DNA of 64,000 nucleotides. Source: Thermanaeromonas sp. C210 (GTDB lineage: Bacteria; Bacillota; DSM-521; Neomoorellales; Neomoorellaceae). Positions 30,452 to 39,631 of this stretch are shown here, piece by piece. The stretch's first letter is position 1, and each line of letters starts with the position of its first letter. The position numbers were made by a program, and so were the translations under genes. Location of the stretch: assembly GCF_013167955.1 (NCBI RefSeq), contig NZ_BLWF01000001.1:558001-622000 (forward strand). Reading direction: 5' to 3'. The notes under the pieces were generated by a model. It made no database searches. It was given only the letters and a program-made list of their open reading frames with translations, and was not told the DNA's origin.

Positions 30452-30686
30452 AGCGACTAAACGACTGGATATTACCGCGGACTGCTGCCCCATAACCTTC
30501 GTTAAAACCAAGCTGGCCCTGGAAGAGATGCAGCCCGGGGAAATCCTGGAGGTTTTATTAACCGGGGGAGAGCCATTAAGTAATGTGCCCCGGAGCCTGA
30601 AGGCAGAAGGCCATAAAATCCACCAGGTAAAGAAAGTCGCCGCCAATATATATTCATTAATCGTTGAAAGGGGAGAGGAACAATGA
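30438..30686 (+). CDS. tusA: TusA family sulfurtransferase
   Basis: An 82-residue sulfur-relay protein. The TusA core is LDITADCCPITFVKTKLALEEMQPGEILEV, with the active cysteine in the CCP sequence. A TusA protein carries persulfide sulfur between enzymes. The GTG start lies within the reductase gene, and its end overlaps the ThiS-like gene by 4 bases. The tight order reductase, TusA, ThiS-like suggests one sulfide-transfer pathway. Confidence 0.92.
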   Translation: MAEIKATKRLDITADCCPITFVKTKLALEEMQPGEILEVLLTGGEPLSNVPRSLKAEGHKIHQVKKVAANIYSLIVERGEEQ

Positions 30687-30883
30687 AGATTATTTTCAAC
30701 CGGCAGGAAAAAGAAGTCCAGGAAGGTATTAACGTAAAGGAATTAGTGGAGCCGCTTAATTTTGACCCCGTTACCGTCGCAGTTGAGGTAAACGGGCGCC
30801 TGTTACTAAAAGAGGAGTATAGTAATCCCCTGCAAGAAGGTGATAAAGTAGAACTGGTCTTAAATATGGGCGGGGGAGTATAA
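30683..30883 (+). CDS. ThiS/MoaD-like sulfur carrier protein
   Basis: A 66-residue ubiquitin-fold sulfur carrier. The sequence INVKELVEPLNFDPVTVAVEV and the DKVELVLNMGGG end are typical of ThiS. It ends GGGV rather than the free GG needed for thiocarboxylate formation, so the last valine would have to be removed by a JAMM-type or other protease, unless the GGG end works by itself. No such protease is seen nearby. The ThiF-like gene of the cluster would adenylate it. Cysteine, methionine and thiamine roles are all possible. The sulfite-reductase context favours cysteine or homocysteine synthesis. Confidence 0.88.
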   Translation: MKIIFNRQEKEVQEGINVKELVEPLNFDPVTVAVEVNGRLLLKEEYSNPLQEGDKVELVLNMGGGV

Positions 30884-30966
30884 TGAAAAATGTAAATGCC
30901 TTGCCAGGTTTTACATTTATTTGACCCGGCAAGGCAAATCAATCAAGGAATCAAGGTGACCCCCTG

Positions 30967-32157
30967 TTGGGAGAAAGAGATTACTACCTGGCAGAAGCTC
31001 AAAACCTCAAACCGCAGCTGGTCGCCTGGCGGCGGCAGCTGCACCAGTACCCGGAACTGAGTTTTGAGGAAAAAGAAACTGCCGCCCTGGTGGCCGGGGT
31101 GTTAGAGCAACTGGGTTTGAAGGTCAGGACCGGCATCGGTGGTACCGGGATTGTCGGTATCCTGAACGGGGCGGAAGAAGGCCCTGCCGTGGCCTTAAGG
31201 GCCGACATGGACGCTTTGCCCCTCCAGGAGGCTACCGGGGCGGAATATGCATCCCGCTGCCCGGGCCGGATGCATGCCTGCGGCCATGATGCCCATATGG
31301 CTATCGTTTTAGGGGCGGCGACGCTGCTGGCAACCCACCGCCGGGAGCTACCCGGCCCGGTAGTTTTCCTTTTTCAACCGGGGGAGGAATTACCTCCTGG
31401 TGGGGCTCGCTTGCTCATAGAAGCCGGGGCCCTGGACAACCCGCCGGTCAAGGCCATCTTTGGCCTCCATGTAACTTCGGCCCTGCCGGCAGGTACGGTA
31501 GGCATCCGGCCGGGAGCTGCTATGGCCTCGGCCGATAACTTTACCATTAGGATCAAGGGGCGTAGCAGCCACGGTGCTGCACCCCACCTGGGCGCGGATG
31601 CCATCGTCGCTGCTGCCCAGGCGGTCCTGGCTTTACAGTCTATTGTCGCCCGCCGCATTGATCCCGTGCAGCCGGCCGTGCTGACCATCGGTACTATTAA
31701 CGGTGGTGAGAAGGAAAATATTGTCGCTGGTGAGGTAACCATGACCGGTACTACCCGGGCTCTAAACGCGGTTACCCGGCAGCAGCTGGAAAAAGATATG
31801 CGGGAGATTTTGGCCGGGGTGGCGGCCGCCAGCGGGACGGAGATTGACCTCGATTACCTGCGGGGTTACCCGCCGCTAATAAACGATGCCGGGCTTACTG
31901 AACTCTTTCGCCGGGTAGCCGGGGAACTCCTGGGGCCGGAAAAGGTTTTCGAACTGGCAGCCCCCTCCATGGGCGCCGAGGATTTTGCCCGCTATGCCGA
32001 AAAGGTCCCGGCAGTATATTTCAACCTCGGGGCAGCCATCCCGGGAGAGCTTCCCTTTCCCTGGCACCATCCCCGGTTTAATATCAACGAAGATTGCCTG
32101 CCCATTGGCAGTGCCTTGCTTTCCCGGCTGGCCCTAAAGGCCCTGGCTGATTTCTGA
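30967..32157 (+). CDS. M20 family amidohydrolase
   Basis: A 396-residue zinc hydrolase of the M20D group (hippurate hydrolase, N-acyl-amino acid or indole-acetyl amino acid amidohydrolases). Metal ligands are seen in MHACGHDAHMA and in the FQPGEELPPGG and GLHVTSALP segments. The late MGAEDFARYAEKVPAVYFNLG gives the last ligand region. The start is TTG 30967 after AAGGTGA. It may act on N-acylcysteine or a related amide, given the sulfur genes upstream, but the substrate is not shown. A terminator follows. Confidence 0.9.
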   Translation: MGERDYYLAEAQNLKPQLVAWRRQLHQYPELSFEEKETAALVAGVLEQLGLKVRTGIGGTGIVGILNGAEEGPAVALRADMDALPLQEATGAEYASRCPGRMHACGHDAHMAIVLGAATLLATHRRELPGPVVFLFQPGEELPPGGARLLIEAGALDNPPVKAIFGLHVTSALPAGTVGIRPGAAMASADNFTIRIKGRSSHGAAPHLGADAIVAAAQAVLALQSIVARRIDPVQPAVLTIGTINGGEKENIVAGEVTMTGTTRALNAVTRQQLEKDMREILAGVAAASGTEIDLDYLRGYPPLINDAGLTELFRRVAGELLGPEKVFELAAPSMGAEDFARYAEKVPAVYFNLGAAIPGELPFPWHHPRFNINEDCLPIGSALLSRLALKALADF

Positions 32158-32188
32158 CGGCTTACACCGGCCGCGGATACTCCTATAG

Positions 32189-32227
32189 AAAAAGCGCAGC
32201 AACGTCGTGATGCGTTGTTGGCTTTTT
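32189..32227 (+). terminator. Terminator after the M20 gene
   Basis: AAAAAGC (32189-32195) plus AGCAACG pairs with CGTTGTT and GCTTTTT (32213-32227), with a small internal bulge. The T run is part of the stem end. This closes the sulfur cluster. Confidence 0.85.
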
Positions 32228-32242
32228 GTTTAACCTGTGTTG

Positions 32243-32256
32243 CCGCCTCGAGGCGG
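32243..32256. repeat. Perfect 14-bp palindrome
   Basis: CCGCCTCGAGGCGG reads the same on both strands. It lies just before TATTATG, a possible -10 element, so it could be an operator. A related CCGCCGAGGCGG lies at 35387-35398 after copA. Confidence 0.5.
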
Positions 32257-32321
32257 GGTATTATGTATGGTGGTAAAGTTAGCCTACAAGGCCGATTCCG
32301 ACGGGAAAGGGAGGAAGTAGC

Positions 32322-32378
32322 ATGTTGAGGAAAAGGTACATGATAAGGCCTGTAGCTCACTGCCGCGAAGGGCATTAG
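32322..32378 (+). CDS. Possible 18-residue peptide in the pre-copA gap
   Basis: ATG 32322 to TAG 32378 encodes MLRKRYMIRPVAHCREGH. AAAGGGAGGAAG upstream is a convincing ribosome binding site. A terminator hairpin follows about 60 bases later, so it could be a leader peptide or part of a small RNA. I do not recognise it. Coding is uncertain because of the length. Confidence 0.3.
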   Translation: MLRKRYMIRPVAHCREGH

Positions 32379-32438
32379 CTTTTGGTCCTGGGCAAGACCG
32401 TAAACTGCCTCCTACTTTAGCTCTAACTTCTAGGTATC

Positions 32439-32487
32439 GCCCCGTACCAAGACAAAAACCCTTGCGCTCTGGTGCGGGGCATTTTCT
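32439..32487 (+). terminator. Terminator in the gap before copA
   Basis: GCCCCGTACCA (32439-32449) pairs with TGGTGCGGGGC (32470-32480), 11 bp with one G-U, followed by ATTTTCTT. It ends whatever short transcript comes from 32250-32430. From 32490 to 32718 I see no gene. Confidence 0.8.
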
Positions 32488-32718
32488 TAATTAAAGCTTA
32501 TTAGAGCATACTTGAAGGGTAGGGTCATGGGAGATGGTATCTGTATAACTTCCGAATAACCTGCGGATGGGACACCGCAAAGGAGCCGTTAAGCCTGCTG
32601 TTAAGGAGCTGTAGAGACGCAGGGCACAATTCTTTTCTTCCCTGCCAGGTATGTCAAACCGGGTAAATAATGTTTTCACCCAGGGGATAAAATAAAAATT
32701 AACTATGAGAGGAAAATC

Positions 32719-32747
32719 TTGACGGCCCTGCGGAAAAGACTTATACT
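32719..32747 (+). promoter_or_regulatory. copA promoter
   Basis: TTGACG at 32719-32724 and TATACT at 32742-32747 are 17 bases apart. They lie immediately upstream of a CsoR-like palindrome and 52 bases before copA. Confidence 0.85.
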
Positions 32748-32756
32748 GAATTGAGG

Positions 32757-32773
32757 ATACCCCTACGGGGTAT
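32757..32773. promoter_or_regulatory. CsoR-type copper operator
   Basis: ATACCCC-TAC-GGGGTAT is a perfect 7-bp inverted repeat with a 3-base centre. It covers the predicted transcript start of copA. It fits the GC-rich, TACCC-containing operators of CsoR repressors. No csoR gene is in the window. Confidence 0.75.
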
Positions 32774-32798
32774 ATAGCTGCCAAAGGAGAGATTTCTC

Positions 32799-35360
32799 GT
32801 GGCAACAGAGGCGGCTGCTACCAGGATAAGTTTACCGGTAGAAGGTATGAGTTGTGCCTCTTGCGTAGCCAAGGTAGAAAAAGCCCTAAAAAATATTCCG
32901 GGTGTACAGGCTGTTCAAGTCAACCTCTTGACCAGGAAGGCTACGGTAGAATACAACCCCAGAGAAACTCATGTTATGGACCTGATTAAGACCATACAAG
33001 AGCTGGGTTATAACGTTCCCCAGGAAGAGGTTTTATTAAACGTCAGGGGGATGAGCTGTGCATCCTGCGTCGCCAAAGTAGAAAGGGTGGTGAAGAGTCT
33101 CCCGGGGGTAACGGAGGTTGTGGTCAACCTCCCGGCGGAGTCCGCCCGCGTGCGCTTCTACCCCGGGTCTGTTAGCAAAGGCGAAATAAAAAAGGCTATC
33201 AGTGAGCTAGGATACGAGGCCAGTGAGAAAGTAACCGGTCAAGAAGCTTTGGATCGGGAGAGGGAGGCCCGGCAGCGGGAGATCCGGCGACAGGCCCGCA
33301 ACATGTGGATCGCCTGGCCCTTGAGCTTGCTGGTCATGCTGGGCATGTTCCGCGATGTCTGGATCTTTCCTTATTTTGTTCCCGAGTTCTTGCACAACAC
33401 CCTAGTCCTGTGGTTCTTGACCACTCCGGTGGTCTTCATCCCTGGCTGGCAGTTCTTTGTGAATAGCTGGAAGGGCCTTAAGAAGGGCGCCACCGATATG
33501 AACTTGCTCTATGCCACCGGTATCGGAGCGGCCTATATCATCGCTACGATTAATAGCCTCTGGCCTGAGGCCGGATTTGGCGGCAAAGGAGCCACCTTCT
33601 TTGAGTCCGCTGCCCTCCTGACTGCTTTCATTGTTTTGGGCCGTTACCTGGAGGCTTTAACCCGCGGCCGCACCTCTGAGGCCATTCGCAAGCTTATGAG
33701 CCTCCAAGCCAGGACGGCCAGGGTTATCCGCGACGGCCAGGAAATAGAAATCGCGGTGGATGAAGTAGCCATTGGCGATATCGTGGTGGTGCGTCCGGGA
33801 GAGAGGATTCCGGTGGATGGTGAAGTGATCGAGGGCTATTCGGCAGTGGACGAATCCATGATCACGGGAGAGAGTATCCCGGTAGAAAAGAAAGTGGGCG
33901 ACCAGGTTATAGGTGCTACGATTAATAAGACGGGCTCTTTCAAATTCCGGGCCACCAGGGTAGGGAGCGAGACGGCCTTGGCCCAGATCATCAAAATGGT
34001 GGAAGATGCCCAGGCTTCTAAAGCGCCCATACAACGGCTGGCCGATTTTGTGGCTGGGCATTTTATAGCCGGGGTGCACGTCCTGGCCCTGATCGTGTTC
34101 CTTTTCTGGTTTTTCTATGGCTTTGACCGCTATTTCCTCCCGGATAGCCGATTTATCCTTTCGCCCTACAGCCTGGCGGAAATCGGGGTCTTCGGCTTTG
34201 CCCTGCTCCTCTCCGTTACCACCCTAGTCATTTCCTGCCCCTGCGCCTTAGGTCTGGCTACCCCCAGCGCTATGATGGCCGGTACGGGTAAAGGAGCGGA
34301 AAACGGCATTCTCTTTAAAGGAGCCGATGCGGTAGAGGCCAGCGCCAAGCTCAATGCCGTGGTTTTCGATAAAACCGGCACCCTTACCAAGGGCGAGCCC
34401 GAAGTGACCGATGTGGTGGCCGCCAGTGGCTGGGATGAAGAGCGCGTGTTGCTTTACGCCGCTGCAGCGGAAAAAAATTCCGAACACCCCTTGGGCGAAG
34501 CTATCGTCCGGGAAGCTAGGGCCCGTGGCTTAGAGCTGGAAGATGCGGCTGAGTTTCGGGCCATACCGGGCCGCGGAGTAGAGGCCTTCTGGCGGGGAGA
34601 AAAGATCCTTTTGGGCAACCGGCGGCTCATGGCCGAACTGGGGATAGATATAAACTGGCTTCTTCCCTGGGCTGAAGAATTAGAAGAACAAGGAAAGACG
34701 GCCATGTTCCTGGCGGTGGCTGGGAAGCCGGCCGGAGTTATTGCCGTGGCCGATACCCTCAAGGAATATGTGCCGGAAGCCGTCGCACGCCTGAAGGCCA
34801 TGGGCATCCAGGTGGCCATGATTACCGGCGATAACCGGCGGACGGCTGAGGCCATTGCCCGGCAGGCAGGCATCGACCGGGTGCTGGCCGAGGTACTACC
34901 CCAGGATAAGGCCGGCGAAGTAAAGAGGCTCCAGGAACAGGGACTTAAAGTGGCTATGGTGGGCGACGGCATCAACGATGCGCCGGCCCTGGCCCAGGCC
35001 GACGTGGGCATCGCCATCGGCAGCGGTACCGACGTGGCCAAGGAGACGGGTGAGATCATCCTTATTAGAAATGATATCCGCGATGTGGTGGCGGCCATCG
35101 AGATAGGCCGGGCCACCATGGGCAAAGTGCGGCAAAATCTCTTCTGGGCCTTTATCTACAACACTTTGGGTATCCCTATAGCCGCCGGCATCCTCTATCC
35201 ATGGACAGGTCTCATTGTGAGCCCCGAGCTGGCCGCTTTCTTTATGGCCACCAGTTCAGTATCCGTGACCTTAAATACCCTGCTATTAAAGCGCTTTGAA
35301 CCCTCTACGAAGGCTGAAAAGGCGCGGGCGGCGGACAAAGCTAAGTATAAGTACGCTTGA
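32799..35360 (+). CDS. copA: Copper-translocating P1B-type ATPase CopA
   Basis: An 853-residue copper exporter with ATP-driven transport. Two N-terminal heavy-metal-associated domains carry GMSCASC, the first with Cys19 and Cys22, the second near residue 85. Eight membrane helices follow. The transmembrane SCPCALG motif (Cys480-Pro-Cys482) marks the P1B-1 Cu(I) subgroup. The phosphorylated aspartate is Asp524 in [10 protein letters not shown], and HP appears in SEHPLGEAI. The start is GTG 32799 with AAAGGAGAG upstream. The copper-operator palindrome and promoter directly ahead support copper control. A small membrane protein gene follows 93 bases later. Confidence 0.96.
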   Translation: MATEAAATRISLPVEGMSCASCVAKVEKALKNIPGVQAVQVNLLTRKATVEYNPRETHVMDLIKTIQELGYNVPQEEVLLNVRGMSCASCVAKVERVVKSLPGVTEVVVNLPAESARVRFYPGSVSKGEIKKAISELGYEASEKVTGQEALDREREARQREIRRQARNMWIAWPLSLLVMLGMFRDVWIFPYFVPEFLHNTLVLWFLTTPVVFIPGWQFFVNSWKGLKKGATDMNLLYATGIGAAYIIATINSLWPEAGFGGKGATFFESAALLTAFIVLGRYLEALTRGRTSEAIRKLMSLQARTARVIRDGQEIEIAVDEVAIGDIVVVRPGERIPVDGEVIEGYSAVDESMITGESIPVEKKVGDQVIGATINKTGSFKFRATRVGSETALAQIIKMVEDAQASKAPIQRLADFVAGHFIAGVHVLALIVFLFWFFYGFDRYFLPDSRFILSPYSLAEIGVFGFALLLSVTTLVISCPCALGLATPSAMMAGTGKGAENGILFKGADAVEASAKLNAVVFDKTGTLTKGEPEVTDVVAASGWDEERVLLYAAAAEKNSEHPLGEAIVREARARGLELEDAAEFRAIPGRGVEAFWRGEKILLGNRRLMAELGIDINWLLPWAEELEEQGKTAMFLAVAGKPAGVIAVADTLKEYVPEAVARLKAMGIQVAMITGDNRRTAEAIARQAGIDRVLAEVLPQDKAGEVKRLQEQGLKVAMVGDGINDAPALAQADVGIAIGSGTDVAKETGEIILIRNDIRDVVAAIEIGRATMGKVRQNLFWAFIYNTLGIPIAAGILYPWTGLIVSPELAAFFMATSSVSVTLNTLLLKRFEPSTKAEKARAADKAKYKYA

Positions 35361-35453
35361 AGTAGTCCTGGATCCGGTATAACCTGCCGCCGAGGCGGTT
35401 TCGGCATCAATCAAGTAAGGAGTACCGGCCAAGACGTTGGAAGGGGGGCTGAG

Positions 35454-35678
35454 ATGGCTAATCACCTCGATACACACCGAGCGGCCCGAATCAGCGCGCT
35501 GCTTTATACAGGAATTTCCCTGGTTGCAGCTCTGCTTTTTCTTCTGCTAACCTACGCTACAGGCAAAGCCTATACCCCGGTGGCCCGCTACGGCGGCGCG
35601 GCCTGGGTTTTCATCCTAACGATGATCATAACCATGCCCTTAGTTATCCCCTGGGTGCAGAAGCGATACCGCAAGTAA
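35454..35678 (+). CDS. Small two-helix membrane protein
   Basis: A 74-residue protein with two hydrophobic helices (about 15-33 and 48-66) and a basic C-terminus ending WVQKRYRK. It follows copA by 93 bases behind GGAAGGGGGGCTGAG. I recognise no family. It could be a copper-related companion or independent. Nothing beyond topology can be said from sequence. Confidence 0.65.
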   Translation: MANHLDTHRAARISALLYTGISLVAALLFLLLTYATGKAYTPVARYGGAAWVFILTMIITMPLVIPWVQKRYRK

Positions 35679-35689
35679 ACCTTAGGTAG

Positions 35690-35890
35690 GTTAACCCTGG
35701 GCTGCAGACCACGGGCTGAGGCGGCATGAGGCCTGCGGCCAGATCCTGAGGCACGGAAGCTTCATGAGCCGGGACCCCGCCGGAGCTCGGAAATCGAGCG
35801 CCAGTCTTGGTCCGCCAGGCTAGTGGGGCAAGGGGGCTAAAGGACGCCTGGCTAAAAGGTGGGGACAGCTTAGACCATGAGACTGTTGCG
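35690..35890 (+). ncRNA. Candidate structured non-coding RNA
   Basis: About 200 GC-rich bases lack a plausible reading frame on either strand. They contain several clean helices: CCGG around GACCCCG, GCTCG-GAAAT-CGAGC, GCCAGGC with GCCTGGC across 25 bases, and the GGCATGAGGCC region. Multiple stable stems within an intergenic gap suggest an RNA gene or a long leader of the chemoreceptor gene that follows. I could not match it to a named family. Confidence 0.35.
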
Positions 35891-35959
35891 TCCGGCAGGT
35901 GTACCTGTGGTATAATATGCCTTAAAAGGGTTAACACTTTATAGGGGGTTTGGTAATGC

Positions 35960-37672
35960 GTGGTTATGGCGACAGTAATTGCTAATATCTTCGGCACCTT
36001 GGCCTTTTGGTTTCTCATGGTATGGGCAGGAGGTTACCTTACTTTTCAAGAAATTCTGGCGCTCGCCTTACAACCCCGGGTTCTGGCCTGGACGGGTGTT
36101 GCCATTTTGGCCTCTATTATTTGGGTTATACATACCCTGCGCAAACTCGATGCCAATCCTCAGGATTTGCCTGCCATACTGGTACAGTATTTGGCAGTAA
36201 TGTTTTCTTTTTTTATAATCGAAGGCGTATTGATGCTGACCGGTCGTGACTTGGAAAATACCAAGCTGTGGACGGTTCTGTCTTCGGGTACGGGCGCGGC
36301 AGCTTTAGTCACGGGCTGCGCTTTTATGTTGGTGGCCTACTTGCTAGAGTGGAAATACAGCCGTCTTTATTTTGCCGGCGGGGGCACGCGTTTGTACCCC
36401 ATCTGGATGCGCGTGGCCATAGGCACTGTTCTTATAGCAGGCGGCGCTTCCATGTGTTTGTGGGGAGCGGTAGTGGGCTACTTGAACGAAGAGGTGGCCG
36501 TACATTTCTTTTTTTCCCATCTTCCACGGGTGAGCGCACTGGTGGCAGGAATGGTGGGGGCCTATTGTGCCTTTTTGTTTGCCAGTATAGGCAAGAATAT
36601 GCGGGACCTCTATAAGGCCATGATGGTAACTGCAGGAGCACAACGTCCGGATTTGAGCGTTTCTTTGGGAGTGCCTGCTATAGACGAAATCGGGTATGTG
36701 ACGAATGGTTTTAATACGTTCATAGCGAGAATAGCTGCTCTGGTCGGGGAAATCGGACGGGCAGGGGAAGACCTGGGACGGATGGCCAATCCCCTGCAGG
36801 AAGTGGCCGATACGGTTGCCAGAACAGGCGAGGAAGTAGCCCGGGCAGCGACTCAGGTAGCTACAGGAGCTGATGACCAGAACGCACAAATACAGTCCCT
36901 CAATGAAACCTCCGAGAGTTTACAGGCCACAGCCAGGGAACTCTTTGAGGCGGCAAACGAAATAAAGGGCGCCGCGAAGGATAGTGTGGAGGCGGCTAAG
37001 CGGGGCCGAGAAGAGGCCGAGGTGTTGATTTCTGCGGTCAAATCTTTAGAGGAAATAAGTCTGATTACAACAACTTCAGTAGAGCTTATGGCGAACTCGG
37101 CAAGGCGTATTGAGGAAGCCCTCCGAGTGATTACAGGAGTAGCCGACCGAACCAACCTGCTAGCTTTGAACGCCGCTATAGAGGCTGCGCGGGCGGGAGA
37201 AAACGGCCGGGGATTCGCCGTAGTAGCTGAGGAAGTGCGCAAGCTGGCCGCTACTGCGGGTCAGGCCGCAGCGGAAATCGCTGCTCTGAGTACTGAGGTG
37301 CAGGAGAGAATAGCCGCCGTAGAAAAGGCGGTAGCAGAGGAGAGCAGCTCCGTCAAAGGTTCGGGAAAGGCCCTGGAATCCCTGGCGGCGGTCTTAGAGG
37401 AGATACTCGCCCGGTCGGACCAGGTAGAAACCTTGGCCTCTAAGGTGAGGGAAGCGGCCGGGCGGGTAAAGGACGTAGCCGACATTGTGGCCACAGGCGC
37501 GGCCGCTCTGTCCACAGTATCCCAGGGAACGGCCGTTTCGGCCGAGGAGGTTGCAGCTTCAGCCGAGGAGCAGGCAGCTACCGCTGCTACCCTGCGGGAA
37601 AATATAGATAATCTCCAAACCATCACTTCTTCTATAGTTAACCTTGTGAGCCGTTTCCAGCTACCATCTTAA
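35960..37672 (+). CDS. Methyl-accepting chemotaxis protein, multi-helix membrane type
   Basis: A 570-residue chemoreceptor whose N-terminal 215 residues form about six membrane helices with short loops rather than a periplasmic sensor. It may sense within or at the membrane, for example redox or proton state, but that is inference. A HAMP-like stretch ([19 protein letters not shown]) precedes a long coiled coil with the signalling tip [16 protein letters not shown] and [16 protein letters not shown] 35960 is used, and ATG 35966 is possible. TATAAT near 35912 follows a small inverted repeat (CAGGT-GT-ACCTG). No che genes are nearby. Confidence 0.9.
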   Translation: MVMATVIANIFGTLAFWFLMVWAGGYLTFQEILALALQPRVLAWTGVAILASIIWVIHTLRKLDANPQDLPAILVQYLAVMFSFFIIEGVLMLTGRDLENTKLWTVLSSGTGAAALVTGCAFMLVAYLLEWKYSRLYFAGGGTRLYPIWMRVAIGTVLIAGGASMCLWGAVVGYLNEEVAVHFFFSHLPRVSALVAGMVGAYCAFLFASIGKNMRDLYKAMMVTAGAQRPDLSVSLGVPAIDEIGYVTNGFNTFIARIAALVGEIGRAGEDLGRMANPLQEVADTVARTGEEVARAATQVATGADDQNAQIQSLNETSESLQATARELFEAANEIKGAAKDSVEAAKRGREEAEVLISAVKSLEEISLITTTSVELMANSARRIEEALRVITGVADRTNLLALNAAIEAARAGENGRGFAVVAEEVRKLAATAGQAAAEIAALSTEVQERIAAVEKAVAEESSSVKGSGKALESLAAVLEEILARSDQVETLASKVREAAGRVKDVADIVATGAAALSTVSQGTAVSAEEVAASAEEQAATAATLRENIDNLQTITSSIVNLVSRFQLPS

Positions 37673-37781
37673 CTGGTGCCGAGATATTTCGACCTTCCAT
37701 CTCTGGCACTTGCGGCGCGGGCAACAAATTTACCCCGGCCGCGACCGGGTGCCCCCTGAAAAGAGGGCAAGGGCTATAAAG

Positions 37782-37810
37782 TTGCCCTTAATTTTTTTCT
37801 CTGTTATAAT
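37782..37810 (+). promoter_or_regulatory. gatCAB promoter
   Basis: TTGCCC at 37782-37787 and TATAAT at 37805-37810 have a 17-base spacer, 36 bases before gatC. Confidence 0.8.
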
Positions 37811-37845
37811 GTTCCCGTGGTAAATCAGCCCAGGGTGGTGGAATA

Positions 37846-38130
37846 ATGCGCCTTAGCAAGAAAGAAGTAGAGCATGTGGCATTGCTGGCGCGGCTTCATC
37901 TCTCCGAGGAAGAAAAGGAATCCTATACCCACCAGCTCAACGCCGTCATGGACTACATGGAAAAATTGAGGGCCCTCAACACGGAGGGCGTAGAGCCGAC
38001 GGCCCACGTCTTACCTTTGCGCAATATATTCCGGGAAGACGCGGTACGGCCGGGATTGCCCCGGGAAAAAGCCCTGGAGGGAGCGCCTGCAGCCAGGGAA
38101 GGACAGTTTAAGGTACCGCGCGTAGTTTAG
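37846..38130 (+). CDS. gatC: Asp-tRNA(Asn)/Glu-tRNA(Gln) amidotransferase subunit GatC
   Basis: The small 94-residue subunit that wraps around and stabilises GatA in the amidotransferase. The motif [32 protein letters not shown] and the later [11 protein letters not shown] are standard. The start is ATG 37846. It is first in the gatC-gatA-gatB operon, with a good promoter upstream. Confidence 0.96.
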   Translation: MRLSKKEVEHVALLARLHLSEEEKESYTHQLNAVMDYMEKLRALNTEGVEPTAHVLPLRNIFREDAVRPGLPREKALEGAPAAREGQFKVPRVV

Positions 38131-38164
38131 CCTGCGGTGGACTAGGAAAGGGAGGGCTACAGGT

Positions 38165-39631
38165 TTGGAACTTTTTTATCAGAGTGCCTATGAGGTGAGC
38201 CGCCTTCTGGCCCGCAAGGAAATAGGTGCGGAAGAACTGACCCGTGCTGTCCTGGACCGGATAGAGGGGGTGGAGGGGCAGGTCAAAGCCTTTGTAACTT
38301 TGACGCCGGAGGCGGCCCTGGAGCAGGCCCGGGCCATCGATGCGGCCCGGGTGAGGGGGGACGACCTGGGACCTCTGGCGGGTATACCCATGGCTCTTAA
38401 GGACAACCTTTGCACGGAAGGCGTACGCACCACCTGCTCTTCCAAAATGCTGGAAAACTGGGTGCCGCCTTATGATGCCTTTGTGGTCAAAAAGCTTAAG
38501 GAAGCGGGAGCCGTTTTGCTGGGCAAGCTTAACATGGATGAGTTCGCCATGGGATCCTCCACGGAGAATTCCCGGTTTTTCCCTACCCGCAATCCGTGGG
38601 ATTTGGAACGGGTACCCGGAGGCTCTAGCGGCGGGCCTGCGGCGGCGGTGGCTGCCGGAGAAGCCTTTTACTCCCTGGGTTCGGATACCGGCGGGTCCAT
38701 CCGGCAACCGGCCTCCTTTTGCGGCGTGGTGGGTATGAAGCCCACTTATGGCCGAGTTTCCCGTTCCGGCTTAGTGGCCTTTGCTTCTTCCCTGGACCAG
38801 ATCGGGCCCTTTGCCCGGGAGGTGACCGATTGCGCTTTAGTATTGCAAGCCATTGCTGGACATGATCCGGCGGATTCTACCTCCGGCGACCTCCCGGTTC
38901 CCGATTACCTGGGAGCCCTGCAGGCAGATATAAAAGGTATTAAGGTGGGTGTACCCAAAGAATATTTTGTTGAAGGAATAGAACCTGAAGTAGCCAATCT
39001 GGTGCGCTGGGCCATCGACCGGCTGGCCGACCTGGGGGCTATCTGTGAAGAAATCTCCCTGCCCCATACGGAGTATGCCCTGCCGGCCTACTACCTAGTG
39101 GCCACGGCGGAAGCTTCCAGCAACCTGGCCCGCTATGATGGTGTGGCTTACGGTTTCCGGTTGCCGGGTAAGGATCTTGTGGACATGTATGTCAAGACGC
39201 GCAGTGAGGGCTTCGGCCCCGAAGTGAAGCGACGCATAATGCTGGGGACCTATGCTTTAAGTAGCGGCTACTATGACGCCTATTACTTAAAGGCCCTCAA
39301 AGTGCGCACCCTTATACGCCGCGACTTCGAGGAAGCCTTTCAGCGCTACGATATCCTTGCTACGCCTACTTCACCTACCGTAGCCTTCCGCCTGGGAGAG
39401 CGGATTACCGATCCGTTGGCCATGTATTTGTCCGACCTGTTCACCTGCCCGGTAAACATGGCAGGATTGCCGGCCATTTCTATACCCTGCGGTTTCAGCC
39501 AGGGCTTGCCGGTGGGCTTGCAGCTTATTGCCAAGCCCTTCGCGGAAGAAACCCTGTTGCGCGTGGCTTATACCTTCGAGCAGGCCACTGCGAGTAGCCG
39601 GCGGTGGCCTCAGTTGGGAGTGGTGGCCTGA
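38165..39631 (+). CDS. gatA: Asp-tRNA(Asn)/Glu-tRNA(Gln) amidotransferase subunit GatA
   Basis: The glutaminase subunit that releases ammonia for amidation of misacylated tRNA. The amidase-signature fold of 488 residues shows [13 protein letters not shown] (catalytic Lys) and [15 protein letters not shown] with the [15 protein letters not shown] segment (the cis-Ser and nucleophile Ser). The start is TTG 38165 after GGGAGGGCTACAGG. Its stop overlaps the ATG of gatB by one base, so translation is coupled. Confidence 0.97.
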   Translation: MELFYQSAYEVSRLLARKEIGAEELTRAVLDRIEGVEGQVKAFVTLTPEAALEQARAIDAARVRGDDLGPLAGIPMALKDNLCTEGVRTTCSSKMLENWVPPYDAFVVKKLKEAGAVLLGKLNMDEFAMGSSTENSRFFPTRNPWDLERVPGGSSGGPAAAVAAGEAFYSLGSDTGGSIRQPASFCGVVGMKPTYGRVSRSGLVAFASSLDQIGPFAREVTDCALVLQAIAGHDPADSTSGDLPVPDYLGALQADIKGIKVGVPKEYFVEGIEPEVANLVRWAIDRLADLGAICEEISLPHTEYALPAYYLVATAEASSNLARYDGVAYGFRLPGKDLVDMYVKTRSEGFGPEVKRRIMLGTYALSSGYYDAYYLKALKVRTLIRRDFEEAFQRYDILATPTSPTVAFRLGERITDPLAMYLSDLFTCPVNMAGLPAISIPCGFSQGLPVGLQLIAKPFAEETLLRVAYTFEQATASSRRWPQLGVVA

